A DNA stretch of 27,552 bases, taken from contig DASQVO010000237.1 in NCBI GenBank assembly GCA_035640715.1, positions 1-27,552 on the forward strand. Direction: 5' to 3'. Both the position numbers and the translations under genes were made by a program. Source of the DNA: DASQVO01 sp035640715. Lineage in GTDB: Bacteria; Actinomycetota; Actinomycetes; Streptosporangiales; Streptosporangiaceae. Shown one piece after another: positions 1-7,970 of this stretch; position 1 is the stretch's first letter; every line of letters starts with the position of its first letter. Under the pieces are notes generated by a model. The model had not been told where the DNA came from and did no database searches. It saw only the letters and a program-made list of their open reading frames with translations.

Positions 1-1
1 G

Positions 2-466
2 GAGATCCTGCTGCTCGACGAGCCCACCACGGGCCTTGACCCGCAGGCCAGGCACATCGTGTGGGACCGGCTGTTCCGCCTCAAGCAGCGGGGGGTCACC
101 CTTATCCTGACCACGCACTACATGGATGAGGCCGAGCAGCTGTGCGACCGGCTCGTCGTGATGGACAGCGGTAAGATCGCGGCCGAGGGCTCGCCGCGCG
201 AGCTGATCGAGCGCTACTCGACGCCCGAGGTGCTGGAGCTGCGCTTCGAGCTGGATGACCACGAGCAGGCCGCAGAGAAGCTGGCCAGCCTGCCGGCCCA
301 GCGGCTGGAAGTACTCGCCGACAGGGTGCTCGTCTACACCGGCAACGGGGACGAGATGCTGGCGGCAGTGCGCGGGCTCGGCCTGGAGCCGCTCACCTCC
401 CTGGTCCGCCGCAGCACGCTGGAGGATGTCTTCCTCCGGCTGACCGGGCGGCGGCTGGAGGACTGA
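2..466 (+). CDS. ABC transporter ATP-binding protein, C-terminal part (5' end outside window)
   Basis: This is the nucleotide-binding subunit of a drug- or polysaccharide-type exporter; it hydrolyses ATP on the cytoplasmic side to drive the two permeases that follow. The reading frame is already open at base 2. It begins inside the Walker B/D-loop segment (EILLLDEPTTGLDPQAR) and continues through the H-loop histidine (LILTTHYMDEAE). The remaining roughly 100 residues form the C-terminal extension usual for this subfamily (DUF4162-like), ending LEDVFLRLTGR. Walker A, the Q-loop and the signature motif lie upstream of the window. The stop TGA shares one base with the ATG of the first permease (TGATG), so translation is probably coupled. 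The substrate cannot be read from the sequence. Confidence 0.95.
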   Translation, partial: EILLLDEPTTGLDPQARHIVWDRLFRLKQRGVTLILTTHYMDEAEQLCDRLVVMDSGKIAAEGSPRELIERYSTPEVLELRFELDDHEQAAEKLASLPAQRLEVLADRVLVYTGNGDEMLAAVRGLGLEPLTSLVRRSTLEDVFLRLTGRRLED

Positions 467-1299
467 TGACCGCTCAGGCCGCCCCCCGCACGGAGTCCGC
501 GCCGGCGCCCGCCGCACCGGGCGGGCGGTGGTCGTTCGCGGTGCGCGAGCTCCGCTTCTGGCTGACCGATTACCGGCGCACCTGGCGTGGCTCGGTGATC
601 TCCAGCGTGCTGGGCCCGCTGCTCTATCTCAGCGCGATGGGCGCAGGCCTGGGGTCCCTGGTGAACAGGCACGCCCATGCCGCCCTGGGCGATGTCAGCT
701 ACCTCGCGTTCATCGCGCCGGGCCTGCTGGCCGCCACGGCCATGCAGACCGCGTTCGGTGAAGGGCTGTACCCGGTCCTCGGCTCGGTCAAATGGGTCGG
801 CAACTACCTCGCCGCGGTGGCCAGCCCACTACGGCCGGGCGACGTGTTCCGCGGGCACCTGCTGTTCGTGACGATGCGGCTCACCATGAACTGCGGGGTG
901 TTCCTTGCGATGATCGCCGCGTTCGGGGCGGCGCGCTCGCCGCTCGTCATCCTGTCGCTGCCCGTGGCGGTGCTGACCGGGCTGGCGTTCGCGCCGACGC
1001 TGATGGCGTGGGCGGTGACCCGGACCCGGGATACGAGCTTCAGCGTGCTGATGCGGTTCCTCATGATCCCGCTCTTCCTCTTCTCCGGCACGTTCTTCCC
1101 GGTCACACAGCTCCCGGGGTGGCTGCGCCCGGCCGCCTACGTGACACCGCTGTGGCACGGGGTGGAACTCTGCCGTGCGCTCAGCCTGGGCACCGCTGAC
1201 CTGGCTGGCGCGGCTGTACACGTCGGGTACCTTCTCGCGCTCGCGGCGGCGGGCTTCGGCGCCGCGCAGGTGACCTACCGCAGGCGGCTCCATGAGTAG
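466..1299 (+). CDS. ABC-2 type transporter permease (first of two)
   Basis: The 277-residue protein is the integral-membrane partner of the preceding ATPase. After an Ala/Pro-rich cytoplasmic lead of about 25 residues it has about six hydrophobic segments typical of the ABC-2 permease fold. The internal segment ASPLRPGDVFRGHLL is echoed in the next gene (ATPLRPGDVALGEI), showing that the two permeases are paralogues that probably form a heterodimer. The late segment LFLFSGTFFPVTQLPGWLR is the conserved ABC-2 stretch before the last membrane helices. The ATG overlaps the ATPase stop by one base, and the 3' end overlaps the next gene by eight bases. The family is clear; the cargo is unknown. 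Confidence 0.93.
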   Translation: MTAQAAPRTESAPAPAAPGGRWSFAVRELRFWLTDYRRTWRGSVISSVLGPLLYLSAMGAGLGSLVNRHAHAALGDVSYLAFIAPGLLAATAMQTAFGEGLYPVLGSVKWVGNYLAAVASPLRPGDVFRGHLLFVTMRLTMNCGVFLAMIAAFGAARSPLVILSLPVAVLTGLAFAPTLMAWAVTRTRDTSFSVLMRFLMIPLFLFSGTFFPVTQLPGWLRPAAYVTPLWHGVELCRALSLGTADLAGAAVHVGYLLALAAAGFGAAQVTYRRRLHE

Positions 1300-2137
1300 C
1301 GGCGCCCTGCGGCTGCTGCCCGTTCCCGGGCTGCTGGGCCGGTCCCTCATCGGCGGAGGAGGGCGCGGTGCCGGCGGGCGCGGGGGGCTGCCGCTGGTCG
1401 AGCGGAACGCCCGCGCCTACCGTCATCTCTGGGTGCTGCTCATCTCCGGGCTGCTCGAACCGCTCTTCTACCTGCTGTCGATCAGGGTCGGCCTCGGGGC
1501 GCTGGTCGGGCAGGTGACCGGACCCGGCGGGCGCCCTGTCGGGTACACGGAATTCGTGGCTCCCGCGCTGCTCGCCACGTCCTCGATGAACGGCGCGGTG
1601 TATGACTCGACGTTCAACGTCTTCCACAAGCTCAAGTACGCCAAGGTCTACGATGCCGCGCTCGCGACGCCGCTGCGCCCGGGCGACGTCGCGCTCGGCG
1701 AGATCACCTGGGCGCTGAGCCGCGGGCTGCTGTACGCCATCGCATTCCTGGTGGTGCTGGCGGCCATGGGGCTCGTGCATTCGGCCTGGCTGCTGCTGGC
1801 GATTCCCGCAGCCGTGCTCATCGGGTTCGCCTTCGCCGGGATCGGCATGGCCGCCACGACGTACATGCGCAGCTGGAAGGACTTTGACTTCGTCATCCTG
1901 GCGACGCTGCCGATGTTCCTGTTCTCCACCACCTTCTACCCGCTGAGCGTCTACCCGAGGGCGCTGCAGATCGTGGTGGAGTGCACGCCGCTGTACCAGG
2001 CGGTGACGCTGCTGCGCGGCTTCGCGCTGGGCACCGTCGGCCCCGCCATGCTCGTCAGCGTCGCCTACCTGGCGGCAATGGGGCTGGCCGGGCTGTATGT
2101 CGCCGGCCGCCGGATCCGCCGCCTGCTGCTCACCTGA
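1292..2137 (+). CDS. ABC-2 type transporter permease (second of two)
   Basis: The 281-residue membrane protein is the second half of the exporter channel. It starts at an ATG inside the last codons of the first permease, an 8-base overlap that supports one mRNA and coupled translation. A Gly/Arg-rich N-terminal tail of about 35 residues precedes about six membrane helices. FLFSTTFYPLSVYPRALQ is the counterpart of the FLFSGTFFPVTQLPGW stretch in its neighbour, again marking the ABC-2 fold. Organisation as one ATPase plus two permeases resembles actinobacterial daunorubicin-resistance-type and NodIJ-type exporters. A role in export of a secondary metabolite or cell-envelope glycan is inference only. 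Confidence 0.93.
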   Translation: MSSGALRLLPVPGLLGRSLIGGGGRGAGGRGGLPLVERNARAYRHLWVLLISGLLEPLFYLLSIRVGLGALVGQVTGPGGRPVGYTEFVAPALLATSSMNGAVYDSTFNVFHKLKYAKVYDAALATPLRPGDVALGEITWALSRGLLYAIAFLVVLAAMGLVHSAWLLLAIPAAVLIGFAFAGIGMAATTYMRSWKDFDFVILATLPMFLFSTTFYPLSVYPRALQIVVECTPLYQAVTLLRGFALGTVGPAMLVSVAYLAAMGLAGLYVAGRRIRRLLLT

Positions 2138-2221
2138 AACCGGTCTCGCAGCAGGTGCGTGGGGGCAGGTACTGGACGACGCCGCCTGCCGCGGATACAC
2201 CATCCTCGGCACGCGAACGTG

Positions 2222-2227
2222 TAGGCT
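2222..2227 (+). promoter_or_regulatory. -10 hexamer TAGGCT, probable leaderless start
   Basis: TAGGCT fits the actinobacterial -10 pattern TANNNT and ends 8 bases before the ATG at 2236. There is no Shine-Dalgarno sequence in this spacer. A transcript starting at or next to the ATG is therefore the simplest reading. No clear -35 was seen. Confidence 0.45.
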
Positions 2228-2235
2228 GCCTGGCG

Positions 2236-3879
2236 ATGCCGGAAGACGGACAGCAAGCGAGTAGCGCGGCGCGTGCCGTCTCAGCCGGCTGGCCGCCGGG
2301 ACGGGAAAACGCACGACCGGGTCCGGCGGAGACCGCCGCCCGCCTCGCGGACTGGGCGCCGTGGCTGATCGCCTGTGCCGTCTTCGCCGTCTACACCCCG
2401 ATCTCCGTCTTCAGGTACCTGCAGCTGAACCCGTCCTCGTGGGACCTCGGCATCTTCACCGAGGTCGTGAAGCAGTACGCCCACCTGGGGGCGCCGGTCG
2501 TCGACATCCGCGGAGCAGGCGTCACCCTGCTCGGCGACCACTTCTCGCCGGTCGTCGCGCTGATCGCGCCGTTCTTCCTGATTGTGCCCTCGTCTGTGAC
2601 GCTGCTGGTCGCACAGGCGCTGCTGGTCGCGGTATCCGTGGTGCCGGTGACCCGGACCGCGGGGGAGAAGCTGGGGCGCCGCGCGGGCTGGGCTGCCGGC
2701 GCGGCGTACGGGTTCTCGTGGGGCCTGCAGCAGATGATCGATTTCGACTTCCACGAGATCGCCTTTGCCGTTCCGCTGCTGGCTTTCTCCATGTCGGCCC
2801 TGCTCCGCGGGCGCACCCGCGCCGCCGTGGCCTGGGCGCTGCCGCTGGTGTTCGTGAAGGAGGACCAAGGGTTCACGGTCGCCGCGATCGGGCTTCTGGT
2901 GATCATCGTCAGCCGGTGGCGCGACGGGTCTGGCCGCGCCGCCATCCGCGGCGGCCAGCTGCTGATCGTGTGGGGGATCGCCTGGTCGGTCGTGTCGATC
3001 GCGGTGATCATCCCGCACTTCAACCTGACCCATCATTACCAGTACTGGAGTGACGGCGGCACGCTGAGCCCCGGCGGGCACTTTTCCATCACCGGGCTCT
3101 TCCGCCAGTTGTTCACGTCTTGGCCGACGAAGCTGCAGACGATCCTGATGATCCTGCTCCCGACGGCGTTTATCGCCCTGCGGTCGCCGCTCGCCCTCGC
3201 CGCACTGCCCTCCGTCGCGCTGCGCTTCCTAGGGACCAGCCCCAATTTCTGGAGCACGGACTGGCATTACAACGCGACCGTGATGCCGATCCTTTTCATC
3301 GCGGCGGTGGACGCGATCGCGCGCATCCGCGCCTCCCGCGCTCCGCTGGGTGAACCGCCTCCGGCCGCCGAGGTCCCGGAGACCCCGGGGACCCACAGGG
3401 CCCTGGAGGTCCCGGGCGGCAGCCGAACCGGCAAGCCGGGAGGCCGCCTGGCACGGCCGGGCGGGTCGCTGAGCCCGTTGGGCGCGGCGGTCGACCGCCA
3501 TGGCGCGGCCGCGATGCTGGCGATCGCGCTGGCCCTCATCGTCCAGTTCCCCGTCAGGGGTCTGTGGAATCCGCAGACGTACCGGATCGACCAGCATGTC
3601 GCGGACGCCACAGCGGCGATGGCCCGGGTGCCGGACGGCGCGACGGTCACGACCACCCTGGACCTGCTCGCCCCGCTAGCCGCCCGTACCGACACGTTCT
3701 GGATCGGGAACGCCGGTAACCCCAACACCGCCTACATCGTGTTCGACGGGGCCAACAGCGGTTATACGCCCCCGCCCAGCAACATCCCCGCGTTCGTGGC
3801 GAGCCAGCATCCCGGCGTGGCCTACCGCGTGATCTACGACATCGGTGACGTATACGTCTTCCGCCGGGCCGGCGGCTGA
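2236..3879 (+). CDS. DUF2079 family polytopic membrane protein
   Basis: The frame is open from 1981, but the first 85 codons cover the end of the permease gene and the gap. I place the start at ATG 2236, giving 547 residues, because a -10 hexamer lies 8 bases upstream and the hydrophobic region begins about 40 residues later. The segments SSWDLGIFTEVVKQYAHLG, GDHFSPVVALIAPFFL and DFDFHEIAFAVPLLAF are typical of DUF2079, a predicted glycosyltransferase-C-like membrane family of unknown reaction. About nine or ten membrane helices are followed by a Pro/Gly/Arg-rich linker (about residues 370-415) and a soluble C-terminal domain that may face outside. The enzymatic activity is not established for the family. 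Confidence 0.88.
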   Translation: MPEDGQQASSAARAVSAGWPPGRENARPGPAETAARLADWAPWLIACAVFAVYTPISVFRYLQLNPSSWDLGIFTEVVKQYAHLGAPVVDIRGAGVTLLGDHFSPVVALIAPFFLIVPSSVTLLVAQALLVAVSVVPVTRTAGEKLGRRAGWAAGAAYGFSWGLQQMIDFDFHEIAFAVPLLAFSMSALLRGRTRAAVAWALPLVFVKEDQGFTVAAIGLLVIIVSRWRDGSGRAAIRGGQLLIVWGIAWSVVSIAVIIPHFNLTHHYQYWSDGGTLSPGGHFSITGLFRQLFTSWPTKLQTILMILLPTAFIALRSPLALAALPSVALRFLGTSPNFWSTDWHYNATVMPILFIAAVDAIARIRASRAPLGEPPPAAEVPETPGTHRALEVPGGSRTGKPGGRLARPGGSLSPLGAAVDRHGAAAMLAIALALIVQFPVRGLWNPQTYRIDQHVADATAAMARVPDGATVTTTLDLLAPLAARTDTFWIGNAGNPNTAYIVFDGANSGYTPPPSNIPAFVASQHPGVAYRVIYDIGDVYVFRRAGG

Positions 3880-3884
3880 CGGGC

Positions 3885-3925
3885 GCTGGCCCGCTACGCC
3901 CGCCCGTGGCTGGCCCGCTACGCCC
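3885..3925 (+). repeat. 17-bp direct repeat, two copies
   Basis: GCTGGCCCGCTACGCCC occurs at 3885-3901 and again, identical, at 3909-3925, a 24-base period, just after the DUF2079 stop. It may be a replication-slippage product at the edge of the TnpB relic. No function is apparent. Confidence 0.8.
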
Positions 3926-3986
3926 ATCCGTTCAGGCAGTCGACGATCAGGTGGCGGAAAAAGGGGCTCCTGGGCCGGAAACCCCA

Positions 3987-4163
3987 GATGGGCCGGAGGT
4001 TCTCCGCCGTCCGCACCGCTCCCACGCCGGGCAGGACCACCGTGCGCGGGCCATCCACTCGCAGCGCCCCGGTGGTGTAGGTGCAGCGCAGCCGGTCGCG
4101 GGTCTATTTCTTCCGGCGCGGGAACCGCATCTTCGGGCCTTCGCGCTTGCCGGTCCTGCAGTT
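3987..4163 (-). pseudogene. Degenerate TnpB/OrfB (IS200/IS605 family) fragment
   Basis: Read on the minus strand from 4163, about 59 codons resemble the N-terminal/middle part of actinobacterial TnpB proteins: GPKMRFPRRKK, then an in-frame stop TAG at 4104-4106, then TRDRLRCTYTTGALRVDG, PRTVVLPGVGAVRT and AENLRPI. The intact family has the order KxGxPRFKxK...RDxxRFTTGAIRV...VxLPRxGxxRTxExxR, and every block is recognisable here. The frame ends at a stop soon after, and no catalytic DED RuvC core or zinc ribbon follows. This is a dead fragment of an insertion sequence. No terminal hairpins of IS605 type were identified. The assignment rests on motif recall, not a database search. Confidence 0.62.
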
Positions 4164-4512
4164 CTAACCACCAGGGGCCACCTCTACTGCCTGGCGTGCC
4201 CGGTCCGCGGAGGCACCCCGCCCATGCAGCCGGGCGCACAGGGACGTGAGGATCTCCACGCGCCCACTATCGCAGCCAGGTCCGACAATTTACCGCCGCG
4301 TCCCGGCCGGTGAGACTTGTGATCACCAGAGCATGCCATCGCCTACCAGGCCGCCAGCAGTTGACAACCCCGTGCCAGGGCCTTGCCGCCTGGGCGATGG
4401 TGCCGGGACACTGCTTCCATGCGGGTCGGCCGCACGGTGGAGGATACTGGCGAGTAGATAATCTGGTCCGGATTCGACGGCGATTGTCCTCGACCGAACG
4501 GAAGGTGCGCGA

Positions 4513-5274
4513 ATGTCACAGCAGACACAGCGAGTTGCCATCGTGACCGGTGCCGCTCGCGGCATCGGAGCGGCCACCGCCCGCCGGCTTGCCGCCGACG
4601 GCATGGCCGTCGCGGTGCTGGACCTGAACGAGGCCGACTGCGCGGGAACGGTCAAGGACATCGAGGCGGCCGGCGGCCGGGCGCTGGCGGTCGGTGCCGA
4701 CGTGAGCAAGACCGACCAGGTGGAGGCAGCGGTCGGCCGCGTCGCCGGCGAGCTCGGCGCACCCGCGGTGCTGGTCAACAACGCGGGCGTGATCCGCGAC
4801 AACCTGCTGTTCAAGATGACCGACGAGGACTGGGACACCGTGCTCGGCGTGCACCTGCGCGGTGCCTTCCTGATGAGCCGCGCGGCGCAGAAGTACATGG
4901 TGGAGCAGCGTTACGGGCGGATCATCAACCTGTCCTCGAGCTCGGCGCTCGGCAACCGCGGCCAGGTCAACTACTCGGCGGCCAAGGCCGGCATGCAGGG
5001 CTTCACCAAGACGCTCGCGATCGAGCTGGGCCAGTTCGGCATCACGGCCAACGCGGTCGCACCCGGCTTCATCGTCACCGACATGACAGCCTCGACCGCT
5101 GCGCGGGTCGGCATGTCGTTCGAGGATTTCCAGAACGCCGCAGCGTCGCAGATCCCCGTCCGCAGGGTCGGCCAGGTGGAGGACGTGGCGCACACGATCT
5201 CGTTCCTCGCCAGCGAGGACGCCGGGTTCGTGTCCGGCCAGGTGATCTACGTAGCCGGCGGCCCGTTGTGCTGA
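4513..5274 (+). CDS. FabG-like short-chain dehydrogenase/reductase (3-oxoacyl reductase)
   Basis: The 253-residue protein is a classical SDR that probably interconverts a 3-oxoacyl and a 3-hydroxyacyl thioester with NAD(P)(H). The cofactor glycine motif GAARGIG is near residues 12-18, the structural NNAG is near residue 92, and the catalytic set is Ser141, Tyr154 and Lys158 (NYSAAKAG). The C-terminus FLASEDAGFVSGQVIYVAGG is typical of FabG-type enzymes. The ATG is preceded by GGAAGG at 4500-4505 with a 7-base spacer. It is the first gene of a three-gene operon with two acyl-CoA dehydrogenases, so a catabolic beta-oxidation role (3-hydroxyacyl-CoA dehydrogenase) is as likely as fatty-acid synthesis. 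Confidence 0.93.
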   Translation: MSQQTQRVAIVTGAARGIGAATARRLAADGMAVAVLDLNEADCAGTVKDIEAAGGRALAVGADVSKTDQVEAAVGRVAGELGAPAVLVNNAGVIRDNLLFKMTDEDWDTVLGVHLRGAFLMSRAAQKYMVEQRYGRIINLSSSSALGNRGQVNYSAAKAGMQGFTKTLAIELGQFGITANAVAPGFIVTDMTASTAARVGMSFEDFQNAAASQIPVRRVGQVEDVAHTISFLASEDAGFVSGQVIYVAGGPLC

Positions 5275-6467
5275 CCGGCGGCGAGATAACCGCCGACGCC
5301 ATCCGGGGTAGCGTCCGGGATTTCCTCGCCGCGACGGACCCGGCAACGACGCCGCGCCTGGATTTCCTGCACGCCCGCTTCGATGCTGGGCTGGCCTGGG
5401 TGCATTACCCGCCCGGCCTCGGCGGGCTGGGCGCGCCGCGCGCTCTGCAGGCCCTCGCCGACGCGGAGTTTGCGGCGGCCGGTGCGCCGGACAACGATCC
5501 AGCGCGGAACGCCATCGGGCTGGGCATGGCGGCCCCGACCATCCTCGCGTTCGGCAGCGCGGAGCAGCACGCGCGCTGGCTGCGGAAGCTGTGGACGGGT
5601 GAGGAGATCTGGTGCCAGCTCTTCAGCGAGCCCGGTGCCGGCAGCGATCTCGCATCGCTCGCGACCCGTGCGACGCCCGGCCCCGGCGGCGACTGGATCG
5701 TCTCCGGGCAGAAGGTGTGGACCTCGCTGGCCCACAAGGCTCGCTGGGGGCTCCTGGTCGCCCGCACCGACCCCGGCGTGCCGAAGCATCGCGGTCTGAC
5801 CTATTTCGCCTGCGACATGACCGCCCCGGGAGTGGAGGTCCGGCCGCTGCGCCAGCTCACCGGCGAGGCCGAGTTCAACGAGGTTTTCCTCACCGACGTG
5901 CACATCCCGGACACGGACCGGATCGGCGCGGTCGGCGAGGGGTGGAAGGTCGCCCAGGGGACGCTGATGAACGAGCGGGTCGCCATCGGCGGCTCCGCGA
6001 TGCCGCGGGAAGGCGGGATGATCGGCGGCGCCGCCCGCACCTGGCGGGCACACCCCGAGCGGCGTACCGCGGGGCTGCATGACCGGCTGCTGCGGCTGTG
6101 GACCGATGCCGAGGTCGCGAGACTGGCGGGGGAGCGGCTGCGCCAGCAGCTCGCCGCCGGGCAGCCCGGGCCGGAAGGCTCCGCCGCCAAGCTGATCTTC
6201 GCCCGCCTCAACCAGGAGATCTCCGCGTTCGAGGTCGAGCTCGCCGGCGCCGATGGGCTGCGCTACGACGACTGGTCGATGCGCAGGCCCGACCGGGCGG
6301 ACTTTTACGGGCGCGGTCCCGGCTACCGCTACCTGCGGGCGCGTGCCAACTCAATCGAGGGCGGCACGTCGGAGATTCTGCACAACATCATCGCCGAGCG
6401 TGTGCTCGGGCTGCCGCCGGAGCCCAGGACGGACAAGGATGTGCCATGGAAGGATCTGCCACGGTGA
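5268..6467 (+). CDS. Acyl-CoA dehydrogenase, subunit with catalytic-base region
   Basis: This 399-residue flavoprotein probably makes the trans-2 double bond in an acyl-CoA. It starts at GTG 5268 inside the last codons of the fabG-like gene (7-base overlap). The N-terminal helical domain is followed by the middle beta domain (WCQLFSEPGAGSDLASLATRA and GDWIVSGQKVWTSLAHKARWG), which binds FAD and substrate. The C-terminal domain carries ARANSIEGGTSEILHNIIAER, with Glu364 at the place of the catalytic base in MCAD-type enzymes. The C-terminal domain lacks the usual RxxF...FQ flavin-binding arginine segment, which is present in the next gene. The pair therefore looks like the alpha/beta heteromers known from mycobacterial FadE26/27 and FadE28/29. 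Confidence 0.92.
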   Translation: MLTGGEITADAIRGSVRDFLAATDPATTPRLDFLHARFDAGLAWVHYPPGLGGLGAPRALQALADAEFAAAGAPDNDPARNAIGLGMAAPTILAFGSAEQHARWLRKLWTGEEIWCQLFSEPGAGSDLASLATRATPGPGGDWIVSGQKVWTSLAHKARWGLLVARTDPGVPKHRGLTYFACDMTAPGVEVRPLRQLTGEAEFNEVFLTDVHIPDTDRIGAVGEGWKVAQGTLMNERVAIGGSAMPREGGMIGGAARTWRAHPERRTAGLHDRLLRLWTDAEVARLAGERLRQQLAAGQPGPEGSAAKLIFARLNQEISAFEVELAGADGLRYDDWSMRRPDRADFYGRGPGYRYLRARANSIEGGTSEILHNIIAERVLGLPPEPRTDKDVPWKDLPR

Positions 6468-7642
6468 ACGCCCCTGCCGCGCCAGCCACCGCGGGCGAGG
6501 TCAGCCGCCGTGGCCCCGATCTGCTTTATGGCGAAGCCGAACGTGAGCTACGTGACAGCCTCCGGTCGCTGCTTGCCGCCCGCTGCCGCCCGGAAAGCGT
6601 TCTCGCCAGGATCGAAACCAGCGAGCCGTATGACGCCGGCCTATGGCAGTCGGTCGCCGCGGAGCTTGGCTGCGCCGGGCTGCTGATACCCGAGGAGCAG
6701 GCCGGTGCCGGGGCGTCCTACCGGGAGGCCGCCGTCGTCGCGGAGGAAGCCGGCCGGGCAGTCGCGCCGGTGCCGTACCTGGGCAGTGCCATCGTGGCGA
6801 CGACAGCACTGCTGTCCGCCGGTGATGACGCCTTGCTCCGCCAGCTGGCCGGCGGCCGTGTCACGGCCGCGTTTGCCGTGGGCTTCGAGACGCCGCCAGG
6901 ATCGGCATTCCCGCTGATGGCTCGGGTCTCCGGGCCGAAGCCCCGGGACGCCGGGACAGGCGTTGCCCGGCTGCGCGGCCGCATCAGGGGCGTGGCCGAC
7001 GCGCTTCCCGCCGACTTCCTGATCGTTCCAGCCGACGGCGTGCCGAACGGCCTCTATGTGGTCGACGCACATGCCGACGGAGTGCGGCGCGTTCCGGTGG
7101 TCTCGCTAGACATGACGAGGCAGCTGTGCGACCTGGAGCTGGACGAGGTTCCGGCCCGGCCGATCGCATCCGGCACGGCGGCTGCCCGCGCCGTGGACGC
7201 GGCGCTGGCCGCGGGCGCGGCGCTGCTCGCCTCCGAGCAGCTCGGGCTGGCGGAGAAGTGCCTGGAGATGACCGTCGCCTATGTCAAAGAGCGCCGCCAG
7301 TTCGCCCGGCCTGTCGGCTCCTTCCAGGCGCTGAAGCACCGGCTCGCCGACCTGTGGGTCGACCTCACCCAGGCGCGGGCGGCGGCCAGGTACGCGGCAG
7401 CCTGCCTGGCGGCGGCTGATGCCGACGCCCCGGTCGCCGTCGCGCTGGCCAAGGCCTACTGCGGTGACGTCGCGGTCGCCGCGGCGGAGGAGTGCGTGCA
7501 GATGCACGGCGGCATCGGTTTCACCTGGGAGCATCCAGCCCATCTGTACCTGAAGCGGGCACGGAGCACGGCGATCGCGTTGGGCACGCCGGACGCCCAC
7601 CGGGCATCCCTTGCCGCGCTCGCCGACCTTCCCAGCGCATAG
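6446..7642 (+). CDS. Acyl-CoA dehydrogenase, partner subunit with FAD-binding arginine
   Basis: This is the second acyl-CoA dehydrogenase of the operon, 398 residues from ATG 6446 (AAGGAT upstream, 6-base spacer). A GTG at 6464 with GGAAGGA 9 bases upstream overlaps the previous stop as GTGA and is an equally good start. The middle beta domain is degenerate: the WxxTE/SEPGAGSD stretch of its partner is missing. The C-terminal domain is well kept: KERRQFARPVGSFQALKHRLADL contains the flavin-contacting arginine, and VQMHGGIGFTWEHPAHLYLKRA is the family signature. The catalytic EGT segment is absent at the C-terminus. Complementary losses between the two proteins argue for an obligate heteromer. 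The substrate (sterol side chain, branched acid or other) cannot be read. Confidence 0.9.
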   Translation: MEGSATVNAPAAPATAGEVSRRGPDLLYGEAERELRDSLRSLLAARCRPESVLARIETSEPYDAGLWQSVAAELGCAGLLIPEEQAGAGASYREAAVVAEEAGRAVAPVPYLGSAIVATTALLSAGDDALLRQLAGGRVTAAFAVGFETPPGSAFPLMARVSGPKPRDAGTGVARLRGRIRGVADALPADFLIVPADGVPNGLYVVDAHADGVRRVPVVSLDMTRQLCDLELDEVPARPIASGTAAARAVDAALAAGAALLASEQLGLAEKCLEMTVAYVKERRQFARPVGSFQALKHRLADLWVDLTQARAAARYAAACLAAADADAPVAVALAKAYCGDVAVAAAEECVQMHGGIGFTWEHPAHLYLKRARSTAIALGTPDAHRASLAALADLPSA

Positions 7643-7970
7643 CCGCGCCGTCTTTTCAGGTCCGGAATGAACGGATCACACATACGCACGGGCCCGGCGG
7701 CGCGGCTCGACCCGGTGAAACCGGCCAGCCGCCAGAGCGAACAGGTCGTTCAGCCCTGCGATTCATGCAGCGAGATCGTCATCTGTAAGCATAAAACCGG
7801 CATACTGTCAACTCTTATTACAAAGTGCGGCTGGAGTACTATAGGCCTGGAAGGGACCTCGGGCTGACCGGCCAGCCGTGCATTTGCTTTGTATCTGTGC
7901 GGTCTGGCGGGTGCCTCAATTCTTCCGTCCGGGGCCCCGCGGGAAAGGGACTGACCACGAAGGGGGAGGG
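7643..7970. other. Intergenic region upstream of the STAS gene, with AT-rich promoter-like core
   Basis: These 328 bases hold no convincing gene. A frame at 7667-7867 (66 residues) and an upstream extension of the STAS frame from GTG 7878 lack ribosome-binding sites and family likeness. The stretch 7785-7845 is unusually AT-rich for this genome and includes TACTAT at 7837-7842, a good -10 match, but there is no clear -35. It is probably the promoter region of the STAS gene. Confidence 0.45.

Larger units (their letters stand above)
3880..4512. other. Intergenic gap with transposase debris
   Basis: These 633 bases lack an intact gene. They hold the 17-bp direct repeat, a degraded TnpB fragment on the minus strand (3987-4163) and the leader of the fabG-like gene. 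Open frames here of up to 187 residues have Pro/Arg/Gly-rich compositions typical of noncoding high-GC frames and resemble nothing I recognise. A short TA-rich stretch near 4453-4462 could include the promoter for the operon starting at 4513, but I cannot assign a clean -35/-10 pair. Confidence 0.6.

Noticed and set aside
1181..2314. 377-codon minus-strand frame over the second permease
   Set aside because: Gln/Arg/His-rich shadow of the permease gene; no ribosome-binding site or motif.
4240..4300. Possible true 5' end of the TnpB gene (GTG near 4258, minus strand)
   Set aside because: The translated residues do not resemble a TnpB N-terminus and the frame differs from that of the recognisable part.
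4440..4512. KstR- or TetR-type operator before the fabG-acyl-CoA dehydrogenase operon
   Set aside because: No palindrome matching known operators was found; only a short TA-rich stretch is present.
7667..7867. 66-codon plus-strand frame with CDSC and CKH motifs
   Set aside because: It crosses an AT-rich promoter-like region, lacks a ribosome-binding site, and the cysteine spacing is not a known zinc motif.
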